Shown piece by piece: positions 30,088-39,214 of a stretch of 39,230 nucleotides of DNA. A program made the translations under genes and the position numbers. Position 1 is the stretch's first letter; each line of letters starts with the position of its first letter. Below the pieces are notes generated by a model. That model did no database searches, had not been told where the DNA came from, and worked only from the letters and a program-made list of their open reading frames with translations. This stretch comes from Methanothrix sp. (lineage in GTDB: Archaea; Halobacteriota; Methanosarcinia; Methanotrichales; Methanotrichaceae), in NCBI GenBank assembly GCA_026394565.1, contig JAPKYA010000085.1:1-39230 (forward strand), in the 5' to 3' direction.

Positions 30088-30134
30088 TAGAAGATACGTG
30101 GGATACACACGGAATTATCAGATGATGGACTATT

Positions 30135-33100
30135 ATGACTAAGCTCAATCAAATACAAACTGCCTTGCTAGAATTAGATGGCGGCAAGTTCCAGAAGCTT
30201 ATGGATTCATATCTATATAAGATGGGTTACGAATGGATTAATTCTCCTGGATCTGTTCTGGGATCGGATAAAGTAAAGAAAGGCACACCTGATACATTTT
30301 TCAGTCTTCCAAATGGAAAATACGCATTAGCAGAATATACAACCCAGCAAACTGGCGTTTTCGGCAAGATCAAAGGTGATCTCAATAAGTGCTTGGATTT
30401 AGTGAAAACCGGGGTGCTCATTGAGGAAATTATTTTTTGCCACACGTCCACGCTATCGTTTCCAAAGGTAGATGATCTTGTAAAAGAGTGCATGAGGTAT
30501 GAGATCAATATAAATATCTTTGGCATAGACAAAATATCCCAGGATCTTTACCAAAAATACCCACATCTAGCGCGTGACTTCCTTGGCATCGAAGTAGATA
30601 CAGGACAGATCATGTCTCCTGAATATTTTATTTTAACTTACGACAGAAACAGACTTGCTACTCGCCTTAACACGAAATTTCGCTTTAGGGAGGTAGAAAT
30701 TGAGCAAATCCTTCAAATCCTAGAAAATAGTGACTTGGTCATAGTATCAGGTCGGCCTGGCATAGGCAAATCTCGTTTTGCCCTGGAATGCTGCAAGCGA
30801 TTTAAGGATGCTCACTCAGATTATAATATCCAATGTATCTACAACCGAGGTCAGGACCTCTATGAGGATCTGCGTGGTTACTTCTCGAAACCTGGAAACT
30901 TCCTTATCCTAGTAGATGATGCCAATCGCGTAAGTCGTTTTGATTATATCATACAGCTCCTTCAAGGTAAGCGTGACGACCAATTGATCAAGGTGATTGT
31001 AACTGTTCGTGATTATGCTCTTGACGGAATTCGGGATTCTGCGAGTTCGCAAGGTGATACACCAATTATGGAATTAAAGCCCCTGGAAGATAGTCAGATT
31101 AAGCAGTTAGTGAGAGATGAGTTCGTCATATCAAATCCACTTTATCTTGACCGGATTGCTGATATTTCAAAGGGAAACCCTCGCCTAGCTATGATGACAG
31201 CCGAAGTGGCAAAACGAGAGAATAAGTTTGAAAGCATAATAGATGTCACAGTCCTTTATGATAAGTATTTCTCATCCATTCGACATGATCTGGACGAATT
31301 AGGTGATAAAAATCTCCTCAAGGTCGCAGGCATTGTTGCTTTTTTTCGATCAATTGATTATTCGAACAAAGAGATTATGGCTGCCATCGAGGATGCATTC
31401 GAAATGCCTTCCGGGGCTTTCTGGGAGACCACACGAAAACTTCATAACTTAGAAGTTTTTGATATGTATGAAAATGAGATCGTAAAGACTTCTGATCAAA
31501 TTTTAGCAAACTATTTATTTTACCTCGCTTTTTTTAAAGATAAAGTGCTTGACTTTTCTGTCCTTTTAGAACATTTTTTTCCAAAACATCGTCATCGTCT
31601 GGTCGATGCCATCAATCCAGTGCTAAACACCTTCAACCTGGATGAGATCGAAGATGTAATGCGCGAGCCAGTTGATAGAGCTTGGCAATCCCTAAAAGAA
31701 ATGGATAGCAAGGATAGTCTTCTCCATCTTTTGGAGGTCTTTTGGTTTCTCATACCGACAGAAACGCTCCTCTACGTCAAAGGCCATATAGATGAGATGG
31801 ATTTAAGAGAGGTTGATCCGTCCAAAATGGATTTTAAGGAGAATTCTCAGATACCATCACCATCGATTCTCGGTATTCTTGGCTCATTTAAGTATGGAAA
31901 AGATGCAGATTTCCGGATTGCTCTGGACCTGCTTTTCGACTATGTCGCTAAAAGGCCAGATGAATTGCCGCAAGTGCTTTTCCTACTTACCGATAGATTT
32001 GGATTCAATCACAGGTCTCATTTCAGCGGCTTTAGGATACAACAAGATATAATTAGTGTCCTTTGGGAGCACACAAATAATGGACAAAATGAATTGTATT
32101 CTAGGATCTTCTTAGCAGTTGCTGATAAATACCTTCAAATAAAATTCCACACTACTGAATTAAAAAGTCGTCATGCTATTAACATAATCAATTTCCATCT
32201 TCCGCCAACACCAGAGCTCTTCCAACTGAGGCAAATAATTTGGGGCAGATTATTTTGTTTATATAAAATTTCTGCACTTCGAAAGACTGTGCTCAACGTC
32301 CTTCACAGCTACTGCACATGGAACCACGTGGATTCTGTAAGAGATATCGTAATGCAAGATGCGAAAGAAGTACTACCTTTCATAAACACTGAATTGAATC
32401 CTGAAAGCTACAGTCATTGCTACGCAGTTCATGAATACTTAGATCTTCTTGGCTGCCAGGGTGTTCTAGTCGATAAATCTGCTGAAGATAATTTCACTAA
32501 CGAGGCATATAAATTGTCGAAGCTGCTCCTACGTAATAATTTTGAAAGAAAAAATTTAGGTATGAGCCTTGATAAGTATAAGCAGCTAAAACGGAAGCAG
32601 ATTGATGAAAAATTCAAAGGGTTTGGTTTACCTGACTATGAATATTTCTTCAAGCTAGGTATCGAAATCTACACTGAGATGGTTCAAAGCCAAATGGACT
32701 ATCAAATTCAGACGGAGACTATTGATATTCTCCTTGCATTAGCTGATAGAAATCCAGATCTTTATACTTATGTCCTGGAGTACTACCTAAAATTAGGGGA
32801 CCCACTTAATCTTGTATCTCTTCCAGAGTCTCAACGATTAATAGAGAAGCTCGTAGAAATCTGTAAAGCGGAACGCTCTTACGAGATTCTCAGATCACTT
32901 GATCCGACTATGCGTTCCTGGTTGTTCTGCTACTATATCTTTCTGCCAGCAAGCGAAATTTCAAAAGACCACTTGCTTCAACTGTATTCTTTGTACCAGG
33001 AGACTAACGGAAGTGGTCTACATCAAAGCCTTGACTTCTTGCTCAAGTATCGCTCACTCGAGGAAGATGTAGTTGTGCGAGTCACAGAGATAATCTTGGA

Positions 33101-33569
33101 AAAGGTGATGGCAGATCCCAGCTTTGCTTGTGCCCTCTCGTCGTTACTTAACGAATATACTGATGTGAATAAAGAAATTATAAACATTTTCGCGAAAAAT
33201 AAACTCTTGCTTGAAAGAGCATATTTGGCAGTCTTAGAAATTGAAGCTCATGCAGACTACGATGGGAAAACCTTTGAACGTATCCTGGATTTAGATCCGG
33301 ATTTCATCTCAGTGCATATTGACCACGCGTATAAAATAAAAGATATGCCTTGTCTGCTAGACGATACCAGAGACTATACGTTCCTTTGGATGCGAGATAA
33401 TCATGAAGAAGTAATAGCACGAGCCGTAAAGCAGACCTTTAAAAATGAGCTAGAGCAGGGTGCTTTTCGTTATACTTATACGTACCTGAACGTATTTTTT
33501 ATCCAAAGAAATAACGATAAAAATATGGTGTGGTCAGAGAGAGGCAGGACCAATTATTGGATGCTTTGA
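30135..33569 (+). CDS. Avs-like STAND NTPase with N-terminal PD-(D/E)XK-type domain (C-terminus displaced by a frameshift)
   Basis: 1144 residues to the visible stop. Residues 10-150 resemble a restriction-endonuclease fold: helix GGKFQKLMDSYLYKMGY, then GTPDTFF (Asp53) and YALAEYTTQ (Glu67, with Thr where Lys is usual). Next is a STAND-type NTPase: Walker A GRPGIGKS at 206-213, Walker B FLILVDDAN at 256-264, sensor Arg in VTVRDY (292), and GNPR at 347-350. Residues ~380-1144 are a long helical repeat array, the likely ligand sensor. This layout (nuclease, STAND, helical sensor) is that of anti-phage Avs systems, in which phage protein binding triggers nuclease activity. Homologous-looking C-terminal residues continue in the -1 frame (33530-33904), so the gene appears broken near 33540. 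AT-rich codon use suggests acquisition by transfer. Confidence 0.75.
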   Translation: MTKLNQIQTALLELDGGKFQKLMDSYLYKMGYEWINSPGSVLGSDKVKKGTPDTFFSLPNGKYALAEYTTQQTGVFGKIKGDLNKCLDLVKTGVLIEEIIFCHTSTLSFPKVDDLVKECMRYEININIFGIDKISQDLYQKYPHLARDFLGIEVDTGQIMSPEYFILTYDRNRLATRLNTKFRFREVEIEQILQILENSDLVIVSGRPGIGKSRFALECCKRFKDAHSDYNIQCIYNRGQDLYEDLRGYFSKPGNFLILVDDANRVSRFDYIIQLLQGKRDDQLIKVIVTVRDYALDGIRDSASSQGDTPIMELKPLEDSQIKQLVRDEFVISNPLYLDRIADISKGNPRLAMMTAEVAKRENKFESIIDVTVLYDKYFSSIRHDLDELGDKNLLKVAGIVAFFRSIDYSNKEIMAAIEDAFEMPSGAFWETTRKLHNLEVFDMYENEIVKTSDQILANYLFYLAFFKDKVLDFSVLLEHFFPKHRHRLVDAINPVLNTFNLDEIEDVMREPVDRAWQSLKEMDSKDSLLHLLEVFWFLIPTETLLYVKGHIDEMDLREVDPSKMDFKENSQIPSPSILGILGSFKYGKDADFRIALDLLFDYVAKRPDELPQVLFLLTDRFGFNHRSHFSGFRIQQDIISVLWEHTNNGQNELYSRIFLAVADKYLQIKFHTTELKSRHAINIINFHLPPTPELFQLRQIIWGRLFCLYKISALRKTVLNVLHSYCTWNHVDSVRDIVMQDAKEVLPFINTELNPESYSHCYAVHEYLDLLGCQGVLVDKSAEDNFTNEAYKLSKLLLRNNFERKNLGMSLDKYKQLKRKQIDEKFKGFGLPDYEYFFKLGIEIYTEMVQSQMDYQIQTETIDILLALADRNPDLYTYVLEYYLKLGDPLNLVSLPESQRLIEKLVEICKAERSYEILRSLDPTMRSWLFCYYIFLPASEISKDHLLQLYSLYQETNGSGLHQSLDFLLKYRSLEEDVVVRVTEIILEKVMADPSFACALSSLLNEYTDVNKEIINIFAKNKLLLERAYLAVLEIEAHADYDGKTFERILDLDPDFISVHIDHAYKIKDMPCLLDDTRDYTFLWMRDNHEEVIARAVKQTFKNELEQGAFRYTYTYLNVFFIQRNNDKNMVWSERGRTNYWML

Positions 33570-33904
33570 TTAGGCAAAATTATAACGATCCAGACATGAT
33601 GATGTTCATATTCGGCGTTATCGCGAATTTCCCTGCCGAAAGGCGTCGTCAATTCGTATCCTCGTTTCTAGAACATAACAAATGCTTCGAAGATTTTCAG
33701 AGACTGGCCCTTGAGCCCAATTCTTGGGGCTGGTCAGGGAGCGCTGTACCCACGCTCCAAAAACGAGTAGATTACTTTGAATCAATTCACTCGCTCCTCA
33801 ATGAAGTGCAGCTTCTGCAACACAAACTGCATGTGGAGATGATAATTCAGGAAATTCACATGGAAATTGAGCGCGAGAAAAAAAGGGACTTCATTGGAGA
33901 CTAA
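33530..33904 (+). pseudogene. Displaced C-terminal part of the Avs-like gene
   Basis: The -1 frame opens just after a TAA at ~33516 and reads RQDQLLDALIRQNYNDPDMM, then EPNSWGWSGSAVPTLQKRVD and EIHMEIEREKKRDFIGD. It continues the helical character of the upstream protein, and ...LHVEMIIQEIHMEIEREKKRD looks like a natural terminal helix. The upstream frame runs WSERGRTNYWML and stops, whereas WSER plus QDQLLDAL joins smoothly if one base is missing within the AGAGAGAGG run at 33538-33546. Read together the protein would be about 1255 residues. The break may be a real mutation, a sequencing error or, less likely, programmed frameshifting. Confidence 0.7.
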
Positions 33905-33926
33905 AGAGAGGAGGACCAGAGGCCAG

Positions 33927-35000
33927 ATGAAGAAGCCCACGAGCGAAGAGAATGAAATGACCGCCGACAAAGCCACCCCCGCTCCGGATACCGGGATCAT
34001 CTTCTACCAGACAGAGGACGGCGGGTCCCGCATCCAGGTACGTCTGCAGGACGGCACCGTCTGGCTCAGCCAGAGGCTGCTGGCCGAGCTTTACCAGGTT
34101 GCGGTTCATACTATTAACGAGCATATCTCCGCCATTTATGGGGATCATGAACTCAGTCAAGAGGCAACTATTCGGAAATACCGAATAGTTCAAACCGAGG
34201 GCATTCGCCAGGTTGAGCGGCAGGTGGACTTCTACAACCTGGATATGATTCTGGCCATCGGCTACCGCGTGCGAAGCCACCGGGGAGTGCAGTTCCGCCG
34301 CTGGGCTACGGAGCGCTTGAAAGAGTACATCATCAAGGGCTTTGTGATGGATGATGAACGGCTTAAGGGAGAGAGGGCTTTCGGCTCTGACTATTTCGAC
34401 GAGCTGCTGGAGCGCATTCGCGATATTCGGGCCTCGGAAAAACGCTTTTACCAGAAGGTTCGCGACATTTACACCATTTCAGTGGATTACGATTCAAAGG
34501 CGGAAAGCACCCAGGAATTCTTCAAGATAGTGCAAAACAAGCTGCATTGGGCAATCACCGGCCAAACTGACGCCGAGTTGATCTCCGGGCGGGCGGACGC
34601 GGGGCAGCTCAACATGGGACTTACGAGCTGGAAGGGCACCAGGGTTCGCCAGGCTGATGTGGTCGTTGCCAAAAATTACCTGCAACAGGGCGAGATAGGA
34701 CAGCTCAACCGCCTGGTGAATATGTGGCTGGACTATGCTGAGGACCAGGCCGAACAGAGAAAGCCGGTCTACATGAAGGAATGGCGCGAGAAGCTGGACG
34801 CCTTCCTGCAATTTAACCAGCGGGCGATTTTGCAGCACAGCGGGCGCACATCGATGGAGGAGGCCAAACGCTTGGCCCTGGAGCAATATCGTATCTTCAA
34901 TCAGAGTAGAATTGAAGCGGAGGATGACGGGGCCGAGAGCGAATTCGAAATAGAGGTGGAAAGGCTTTTGCCAATGAATAGAAACAAGACGGGAGAATAG
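33927..35000 (+). CDS. rhuM: RhuM-family protein
   Basis: 357 residues from ATG 33927 (GAGGAGG at 33907-33913 upstream); the frame is open from 33867. The family core is very clear: VRLQDGTVWLSQRLLAELYQ, HTINEHISAIYGDHELSQEA, RQVDFYNLDMILAIGYRVRS, FRRWATERLKEYIIKGFVMD, and later EFFKIVQNKLHWAITGQTDA and ADVVVAKNYLQQGEIGQLNR. RhuM was first named from a Salmonella pathogenicity island and is common in defence islands and prophages; its N-terminal part resembles a phage-type regulator (winged helix/BRO-like) and its activity is unknown. Only 22 bases separate it from the Avs-like C-terminus, so it likely shares that transcript. It is GC-richer than the Avs-like gene. Confidence 0.9.
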   Translation: MKKPTSEENEMTADKATPAPDTGIIFYQTEDGGSRIQVRLQDGTVWLSQRLLAELYQVAVHTINEHISAIYGDHELSQEATIRKYRIVQTEGIRQVERQVDFYNLDMILAIGYRVRSHRGVQFRRWATERLKEYIIKGFVMDDERLKGERAFGSDYFDELLERIRDIRASEKRFYQKVRDIYTISVDYDSKAESTQEFFKIVQNKLHWAITGQTDAELISGRADAGQLNMGLTSWKGTRVRQADVVVAKNYLQQGEIGQLNRLVNMWLDYAEDQAEQRKPVYMKEWREKLDAFLQFNQRAILQHSGRTSMEEAKRLALEQYRIFNQSRIEAEDDGAESEFEIEVERLLPMNRNKTGE

Positions 35001-35112
35001 CTGGCAGACGCACCGTTCAGAAATGCAGGGCGAATAGTTTGGGTTGCATTTAAGTATTCGAAAAAAGGTCTCTTTCCTCAGTTCGTCTAAATAAATTTCA
35101 AGGTGATTTATT

Positions 35113-36369
35113 TTGCAAAAGAGCGTAGTCAAGGATCTGGGCCTCGCAGAGGCAGGAGAAAAGCGCATCGAATGGGCGCGAAGGCACATGCCCGTTCTGG
35201 AACAGATCAAGAAGGAGTTCGAGAAGGACAAGCCTCTCAAGGGCGCGCGCATCGTTGCCTGTCTGCACGTCACCGTGGAGACTGCCAACCTCATCACTAC
35301 CCTTGTCGCCGGCGGCGCAGAGGTGGCGGTCACCGGCTCGAATCCGCTGTCTACGCAGGACGAAGTGGCTGCGGCCCTGGCAGCGCGTGGCCTTCATGTC
35401 TACGCCTTCCGGGGCGAGAATGAGCAGGAATACTACGACTGCATCAAAAAAGCCCTGGACCTCCGGCCCAACGTCAGTTTGGACGACGGCGCCGATACCA
35501 TCGCCATCATCCACAAGGAGCAGCCGGAGCTGGCCGCGCAGATGTTCGGCGGCTGCGAGGAGACCACTACCGGTGTCGTGCGCCTGCGGGCCATGGCCGA
35601 GGACAATGCTCTGCTCTATCCGGTCATCGCCGTCAACGACGCCGAGACAAAGATGATGTTCGACAACCGCTACGGCACCGGCCAGAGCACTCTGCACGGC
35701 ATTATGCAGGCCACTAACTTCCTCTTCGCGGGAAAGACCGTGGTCGTGGCCGGCTACGGCTGGTGCGGCCGGGGATTTGCCATGCGCGCCCGCGGCCTGG
35801 GAGCAAATGTGGTCGTAGTTGAGATCGAGCCGAGAAAAGCCCTGGAGGCGGCCATGGACGGCTATAGAGTCATGCCCATGCACAAGGCCGCGCCCCTGGG
35901 AGATCTGTTTGTCACCTTGACCGGCGACATAAACGTGGTTCGAAAGGAGCACTTCTCACAGATGAAGGACCAGGCAGTCCTCGCCAACAGCGGCCACTTC
36001 AATGTGGAGATCGACATTCCCGCCCTTGAGAAGATGGCCGCGGAAAAAGCTGATGTGCAGAACAATGTCACCGAGTACAAACTCCCAGACGGCCGCAGGC
36101 TCTACCTGCTTGCGGAAGGCAGGCTGATCAATCTGGCTGCCGCCTATGGTCATCCTCCCGAGGTCATGGATATGTCCTTTGCCAACCAGGCATTGGCAGT
36201 GCGCTACATAGTGGAGCACGGACGAAATCTGGAGAAGAAGGTCTATGCCGTTCCTGTGGAGATCGATCGCAGGGTGGCGGAGCTGAAGCTGGCCTCCATG
36301 GGTCTGGAGACGGAAAAGCTTACCGCGGAGCAGGACAAATACCTGCATAGCTGGCAAATGGGAACTTGA
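35113..36369 (+). CDS. ahcY: S-adenosylhomocysteine (or S-inosylhomocysteine) hydrolase
   Basis: 418 residues from TTG 35113, with AGGTGAT seven bases upstream. Motifs: [71 protein letters not shown] (catalytic Asp/Lys/Asn region), the NAD site [20 protein letters not shown], then [10 protein letters not shown] and [13 protein letters not shown]. It breaks down the product of methyl transfer from SAM to homocysteine. In methanogens such as Methanocaldococcus the enzyme prefers S-inosylhomocysteine after deamination, so that specificity is possible. It ends 45 bases before the kinase-like gene. Confidence 0.93.
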   Translation: MQKSVVKDLGLAEAGEKRIEWARRHMPVLEQIKKEFEKDKPLKGARIVACLHVTVETANLITTLVAGGAEVAVTGSNPLSTQDEVAAALAARGLHVYAFRGENEQEYYDCIKKALDLRPNVSLDDGADTIAIIHKEQPELAAQMFGGCEETTTGVVRLRAMAEDNALLYPVIAVNDAETKMMFDNRYGTGQSTLHGIMQATNFLFAGKTVVVAGYGWCGRGFAMRARGLGANVVVVEIEPRKALEAAMDGYRVMPMHKAAPLGDLFVTLTGDINVVRKEHFSQMKDQAVLANSGHFNVEIDIPALEKMAAEKADVQNNVTEYKLPDGRRLYLLAEGRLINLAAAYGHPPEVMDMSFANQALAVRYIVEHGRNLEKKVYAVPVEIDRRVAELKLASMGLETEKLTAEQDKYLHSWQMGT

Positions 36370-36414
36370 GGGTGCAACAAAAACGAGCAACTTAAGGAAA
36401 AATATAGGGGTGTC

Positions 36415-37506
36415 TTGGCCTTGGATCTGAAAAGAGGTAATCTGGAAGCATATCTGAAGAGCCTTTACGGGCGAGATTTATCGCTCCTGAGCACTCGAAA
36501 GATGGGTGAGACCATACCTACCACTGAGGACGTGAAAGGATTCGGATACGGATCGCCTCTGCTGGTGGAGTACGAGATCAAGGGAAAGATGGGCTCGGCC
36601 GTGCTCTCCTCCATGCGCGTGCAGCATGGCTTCGGCCACGACCACTTCTCAGACAGGGCCAGGATTATGATCTGGCAGAATTCGACCTTTGCCGGCCTCC
36701 CTAAACACGTTCCATCTCTCGATGTGGGCTACTTCACAGAAAAAGGAAAGCTGGTCTCAGCGGGAGACGCTCGCGAATACTTCCTGCTCATGGAGAAGAT
36801 TGAAGGGAAAGAGTACTTCTTTGACCTGGAGCGGGTAAAAGAGCAGGGCGCAACCGACCTGGACCACGACCGGGTCATAGCCCTCTCCAATTACCTGGCA
36901 GAGATTCACGCAGTCAAGAGCGACTGCCCGCCCCTCTATCAGCGCAAGATCCGGGAGACCGTGGGAGACGGCGAGTGCATCTTCGGCATTCTGGATGACT
37001 ATCCGGACAGTCCCGGCTTTCTGGATCCGGATGAGCTGCAAGAGGTCGAGAAGATCTGCGTGCAGTGGCGCTGGATGCTGCGGGGTAAAGCCCGCCGCCT
37101 CTGCCAGGTGCACGGCGACTTCCACCCCTGGAATATAATGTTCCGGGAGGGCACGGACTTCTCCGTCCTGGACAGAAGCCGGGGAGAGTGGGGCGAAGCT
37201 GCGGACGACATCACCGCTCTGGCCATGAACTACATCTTCTACTCAGTGCAAAAGAGCTTGCGCCTGACCGGAGACCTGAAAGACCTCTTCGAGCTGTTCT
37301 TCGAAAACTACCTGGAAAAGAGCAATGACGAAGAGCTGCTGGAGGTAATTGCGCCTTTCTTCGCCTTCCGGGCAGTGGTCGTGGCCAGCCCCACCTGGTA
37401 TCCGCTTCTCTCTGATGATGTGAGAAGAGCTCTCTTCAACTTCCTGGAGAACGTCCTTGCTTCTAAGAAGTTCAATTACAGGGATGTGAACAGCTACCTG
37501 GCCTGA
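36415..37506 (+). CDS. APH-fold (aminoglycoside phosphotransferase-like) kinase
   Basis: 363 residues from TTG 36415; a TTG at 36421 has better spacing to AGGGGTG. The catalytic loop is CQVHGDFHPWNIMF with its Asp and Asn, and the metal Asp is in FSVLDRSRGEWGEAADDITA, as in APH/choline-kinase-like enzymes. The N-terminal lobe (LLVEYEIKGKMGSAVLSSMR) is more divergent, and a Lys for ATP is not obvious. The substrate is unknown; small-molecule or protein phosphorylation are both possible. The Trm-G10 gene begins three bases after this stop, so the two are in one operon, which with ahcY may be linked to methylation metabolism. Confidence 0.8.
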   Translation: MALDLKRGNLEAYLKSLYGRDLSLLSTRKMGETIPTTEDVKGFGYGSPLLVEYEIKGKMGSAVLSSMRVQHGFGHDHFSDRARIMIWQNSTFAGLPKHVPSLDVGYFTEKGKLVSAGDAREYFLLMEKIEGKEYFFDLERVKEQGATDLDHDRVIALSNYLAEIHAVKSDCPPLYQRKIRETVGDGECIFGILDDYPDSPGFLDPDELQEVEKICVQWRWMLRGKARRLCQVHGDFHPWNIMFREGTDFSVLDRSRGEWGEAADDITALAMNYIFYSVQKSLRLTGDLKDLFELFFENYLEKSNDEELLEVIAPFFAFRAVVVASPTWYPLLSDDVRRALFNFLENVLASKKFNYRDVNSYLA

Positions 37507-37508
37507 GA

Positions 37509-38507
37509 ATGAAGACTTATGCCTTTGAGCTCTCAGGGGAGCATGAGACCCTGCCGAGAAGCGAGGCTTTAGCCCTGGTGGAGATCTTCTCCACCCGTTT
37601 TTGCGAGATCGCCTTCCTTGACCAGTGCCTGATAGTGGAGGCGGAAGACCTCGATGTGCAATTATTGGGCTGTCGTCTGGCCATGACTCATGGCATCATC
37701 GAGGTTCTGGCGGTCTGCGACGCGAACCTGGAGGCACTTGCCAAGTCTGTGAGCCAACTGGCGCTGCCCCGGCTGAGGTATCTGGTCAGGGCCCGGCGTA
37801 TCAAGGATGCCAAGCCTGCGGCGGATGCCGTGGAGCGCGAGGTGGGACGCATCCTTTTTCAGAGAGGCTACAGGGCGGACCTGAAAAGGCCGGAGATGGT
37901 GCTGCGAGCCGTTATCACCACCGAAAGAATCGTTTTGGGACGCGAGGCTGCAAGGACCGATAGAAGCTCCTTTGAGGCGCGCCGGCCTCACCTCAAGCCT
38001 TTTTTTCATCCCGGTGTTCTCATGCCGCGCATGGCCCGCTCGTTGATCAACCTCACCCAGATTCGCGCAGGCGAAATGCTGCTCGATCCCTTCGCCGGAA
38101 CCTGCGGCATTCTGATCGAAGCCTGCCTGATCGGCATCCAGGGGCTGGGCATAGAGGTTCAGACCCGGCTGGTAAAGGGTGCATTATGCAATTTGCATAC
38201 GCTTGACTGCTCCCTATTATTGGGAGATGCCAAGCGCCTGCCACTGCAAAACTCTTCCATCGATGCTGCTGTTCTGGACACACCCTATGGAAGGTCGGCA
38301 AAAATCCTGGCAAAGTCGAAAGAATCTCTTTTGCAGGAAAGTTTAAGCGAACTCTTCCGGGTGATCAAGCGTGGCCGTCGCATGGTAATCGTGGCGGACA
38401 GCTCTCTTGAGGTCTTGCTCGCGAGTGCGGGCTTCGATATTTTGCAAAAGCACACGGACCGCGTGCATGGAAGCCTGACACGACAAATATTCCTCTGCCG
38501 GAGATAG
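37509..38507 (+). CDS. tRNA (guanine10-N2)-dimethyltransferase (Trm-G10)
   Basis: 332 residues. The N-terminal ~150 residues form a THUMP-type RNA-binding part (MKTYAFELSGEHETLPRSEA, LRYLVRARRIKD). The class-I methyltransferase part has the SAM motif LLDPFAGTCGILIEACLIG and the catalytic DTPYGRSAKI, where the archetype is DPPYG; Thr replaces the first Pro. It methylates N2 of G10 in archaeal tRNA, first to m2G then m2,2G. It follows the APH-fold gene after two bases. Its by-product SAH feeds the hydrolase encoded two genes upstream. Confidence 0.9.
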   Translation: MKTYAFELSGEHETLPRSEALALVEIFSTRFCEIAFLDQCLIVEAEDLDVQLLGCRLAMTHGIIEVLAVCDANLEALAKSVSQLALPRLRYLVRARRIKDAKPAADAVEREVGRILFQRGYRADLKRPEMVLRAVITTERIVLGREAARTDRSSFEARRPHLKPFFHPGVLMPRMARSLINLTQIRAGEMLLDPFAGTCGILIEACLIGIQGLGIEVQTRLVKGALCNLHTLDCSLLLGDAKRLPLQNSSIDAAVLDTPYGRSAKILAKSKESLLQESLSELFRVIKRGRRMVIVADSSLEVLLASAGFDILQKHTDRVHGSLTRQIFLCRR

Positions 38508-38541
38508 TACAATAGTGCATTATGGGCAAAGAGAGGCTTCT

Positions 38542-39138
38542 TTAGGCCTCTGCCGCCTCATAGTCGGTATCGATGGTGTCCGCAAGGCCATCCTCAGCGT
38601 GGGCTGTCACCATGCGTTCAGAGACATCCTGATCGGAGAGTATCTCCAAAAAGCGCTTTGTGTATCCATCCTTCTCCGATGCTTTCTGGCTGTCAAAGAT
38701 ATTCCTGTACTCCGAGATGGTGGAAGGAGCTACCCGCAGACTTTCAGCCATCTCTTTGACGGATTTGCTGGCTTCCGTCAAGCGGAGAAACTCATCCTTG
38801 TCGAAAGGAGGCTTCAAATCCGTATTCCGGAATAAGTGGAGCTTGATTCGGGCCCGGCTGACGGTTTTATTGAGTGCTCGATCACCCAGTTGCTCTGCGA
38901 TCTCGGTATCGCTCAATCCCTTATAAAACAGTCTGACAACAGTTGATAACTGCTCGGCAGTCAGCTTTGTCTGGATGCCGTATTGTTTTATCATCTCCTG
39001 GACTACTCCGAGCAATGCGCGCTCAATCTCGCCGCTTCCCCGGAGACTACCATGACGGGTGGCCTGCTTCTCCACGACCTTGGTTGTGGCGCCAATCTTC
39101 ATAACGAGGTCCCGAAGCTGATCAGTCCTGCCACTCAT
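38542..39138 (-). CDS. Cmi4-like archaeal helix-turn-helix protein
   Basis: 198 residues. Two helix-turn-helix units are visible: LSDTEIAEQLGDRALNKTVS with RARIKLHLFR, and SVKEMAESLRVAPSTISEYR. Between them lies NTDLKPPFDKDEFLRLTEAS. The order resembles the conditioned-medium-induced protein 4 family of haloarchaea and methanogens, an archaeal regulator family of unknown regulon. The C-terminus is acidic (AHAEDGLADTIDTDYEAAEA). AAGGGGTGA sits before the ATG. It is convergent with the Trm-G10 gene, with 34 bases between. Confidence 0.75.
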   Translation of the reverse strand: MSGRTDQLRDLVMKIGATTKVVEKQATRHGSLRGSGEIERALLGVVQEMIKQYGIQTKLTAEQLSTVVRLFYKGLSDTEIAEQLGDRALNKTVSRARIKLHLFRNTDLKPPFDKDEFLRLTEASKSVKEMAESLRVAPSTISEYRNIFDSQKASEKDGYTKRFLEILSDQDVSERMVTAHAEDGLADTIDTDYEAAEA

Positions 39139-39170
39139 TTAAGATACTCACCCCTTGGAAACACCTCCGT

Positions 39171-39182
39171 TTATAGTATAAA
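39171..39182 (-). promoter_or_regulatory. TATA box for the Cmi4-like gene
   Basis: The minus strand reads CTTTATACTATA about 35-45 bases before the ATG at 39138, a standard distance for an archaeal promoter with a short leader. Confidence 0.5.
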
Positions 39183-39205
39183 GAGATTTCCATGGTATTA
39201 CAAAC

Positions 39206-39214
39206 CTTTTTATA
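39206..39214 (+). promoter_or_regulatory. TATA box of a gene beyond the right edge
   Basis: CTTTTTATA lies 16 bases before the end of the window, facing right, so a divergent gene probably starts just outside. Confidence 0.4.

Noticed and set aside
33516-33569. Programmed -1 ribosomal frameshift in the Avs-like gene
   Set aside because: No X-XXY-YYZ slippery heptamer in the right frame or obvious downstream structure was found in the overlap; an indel in AGAGAGAGG is simpler.
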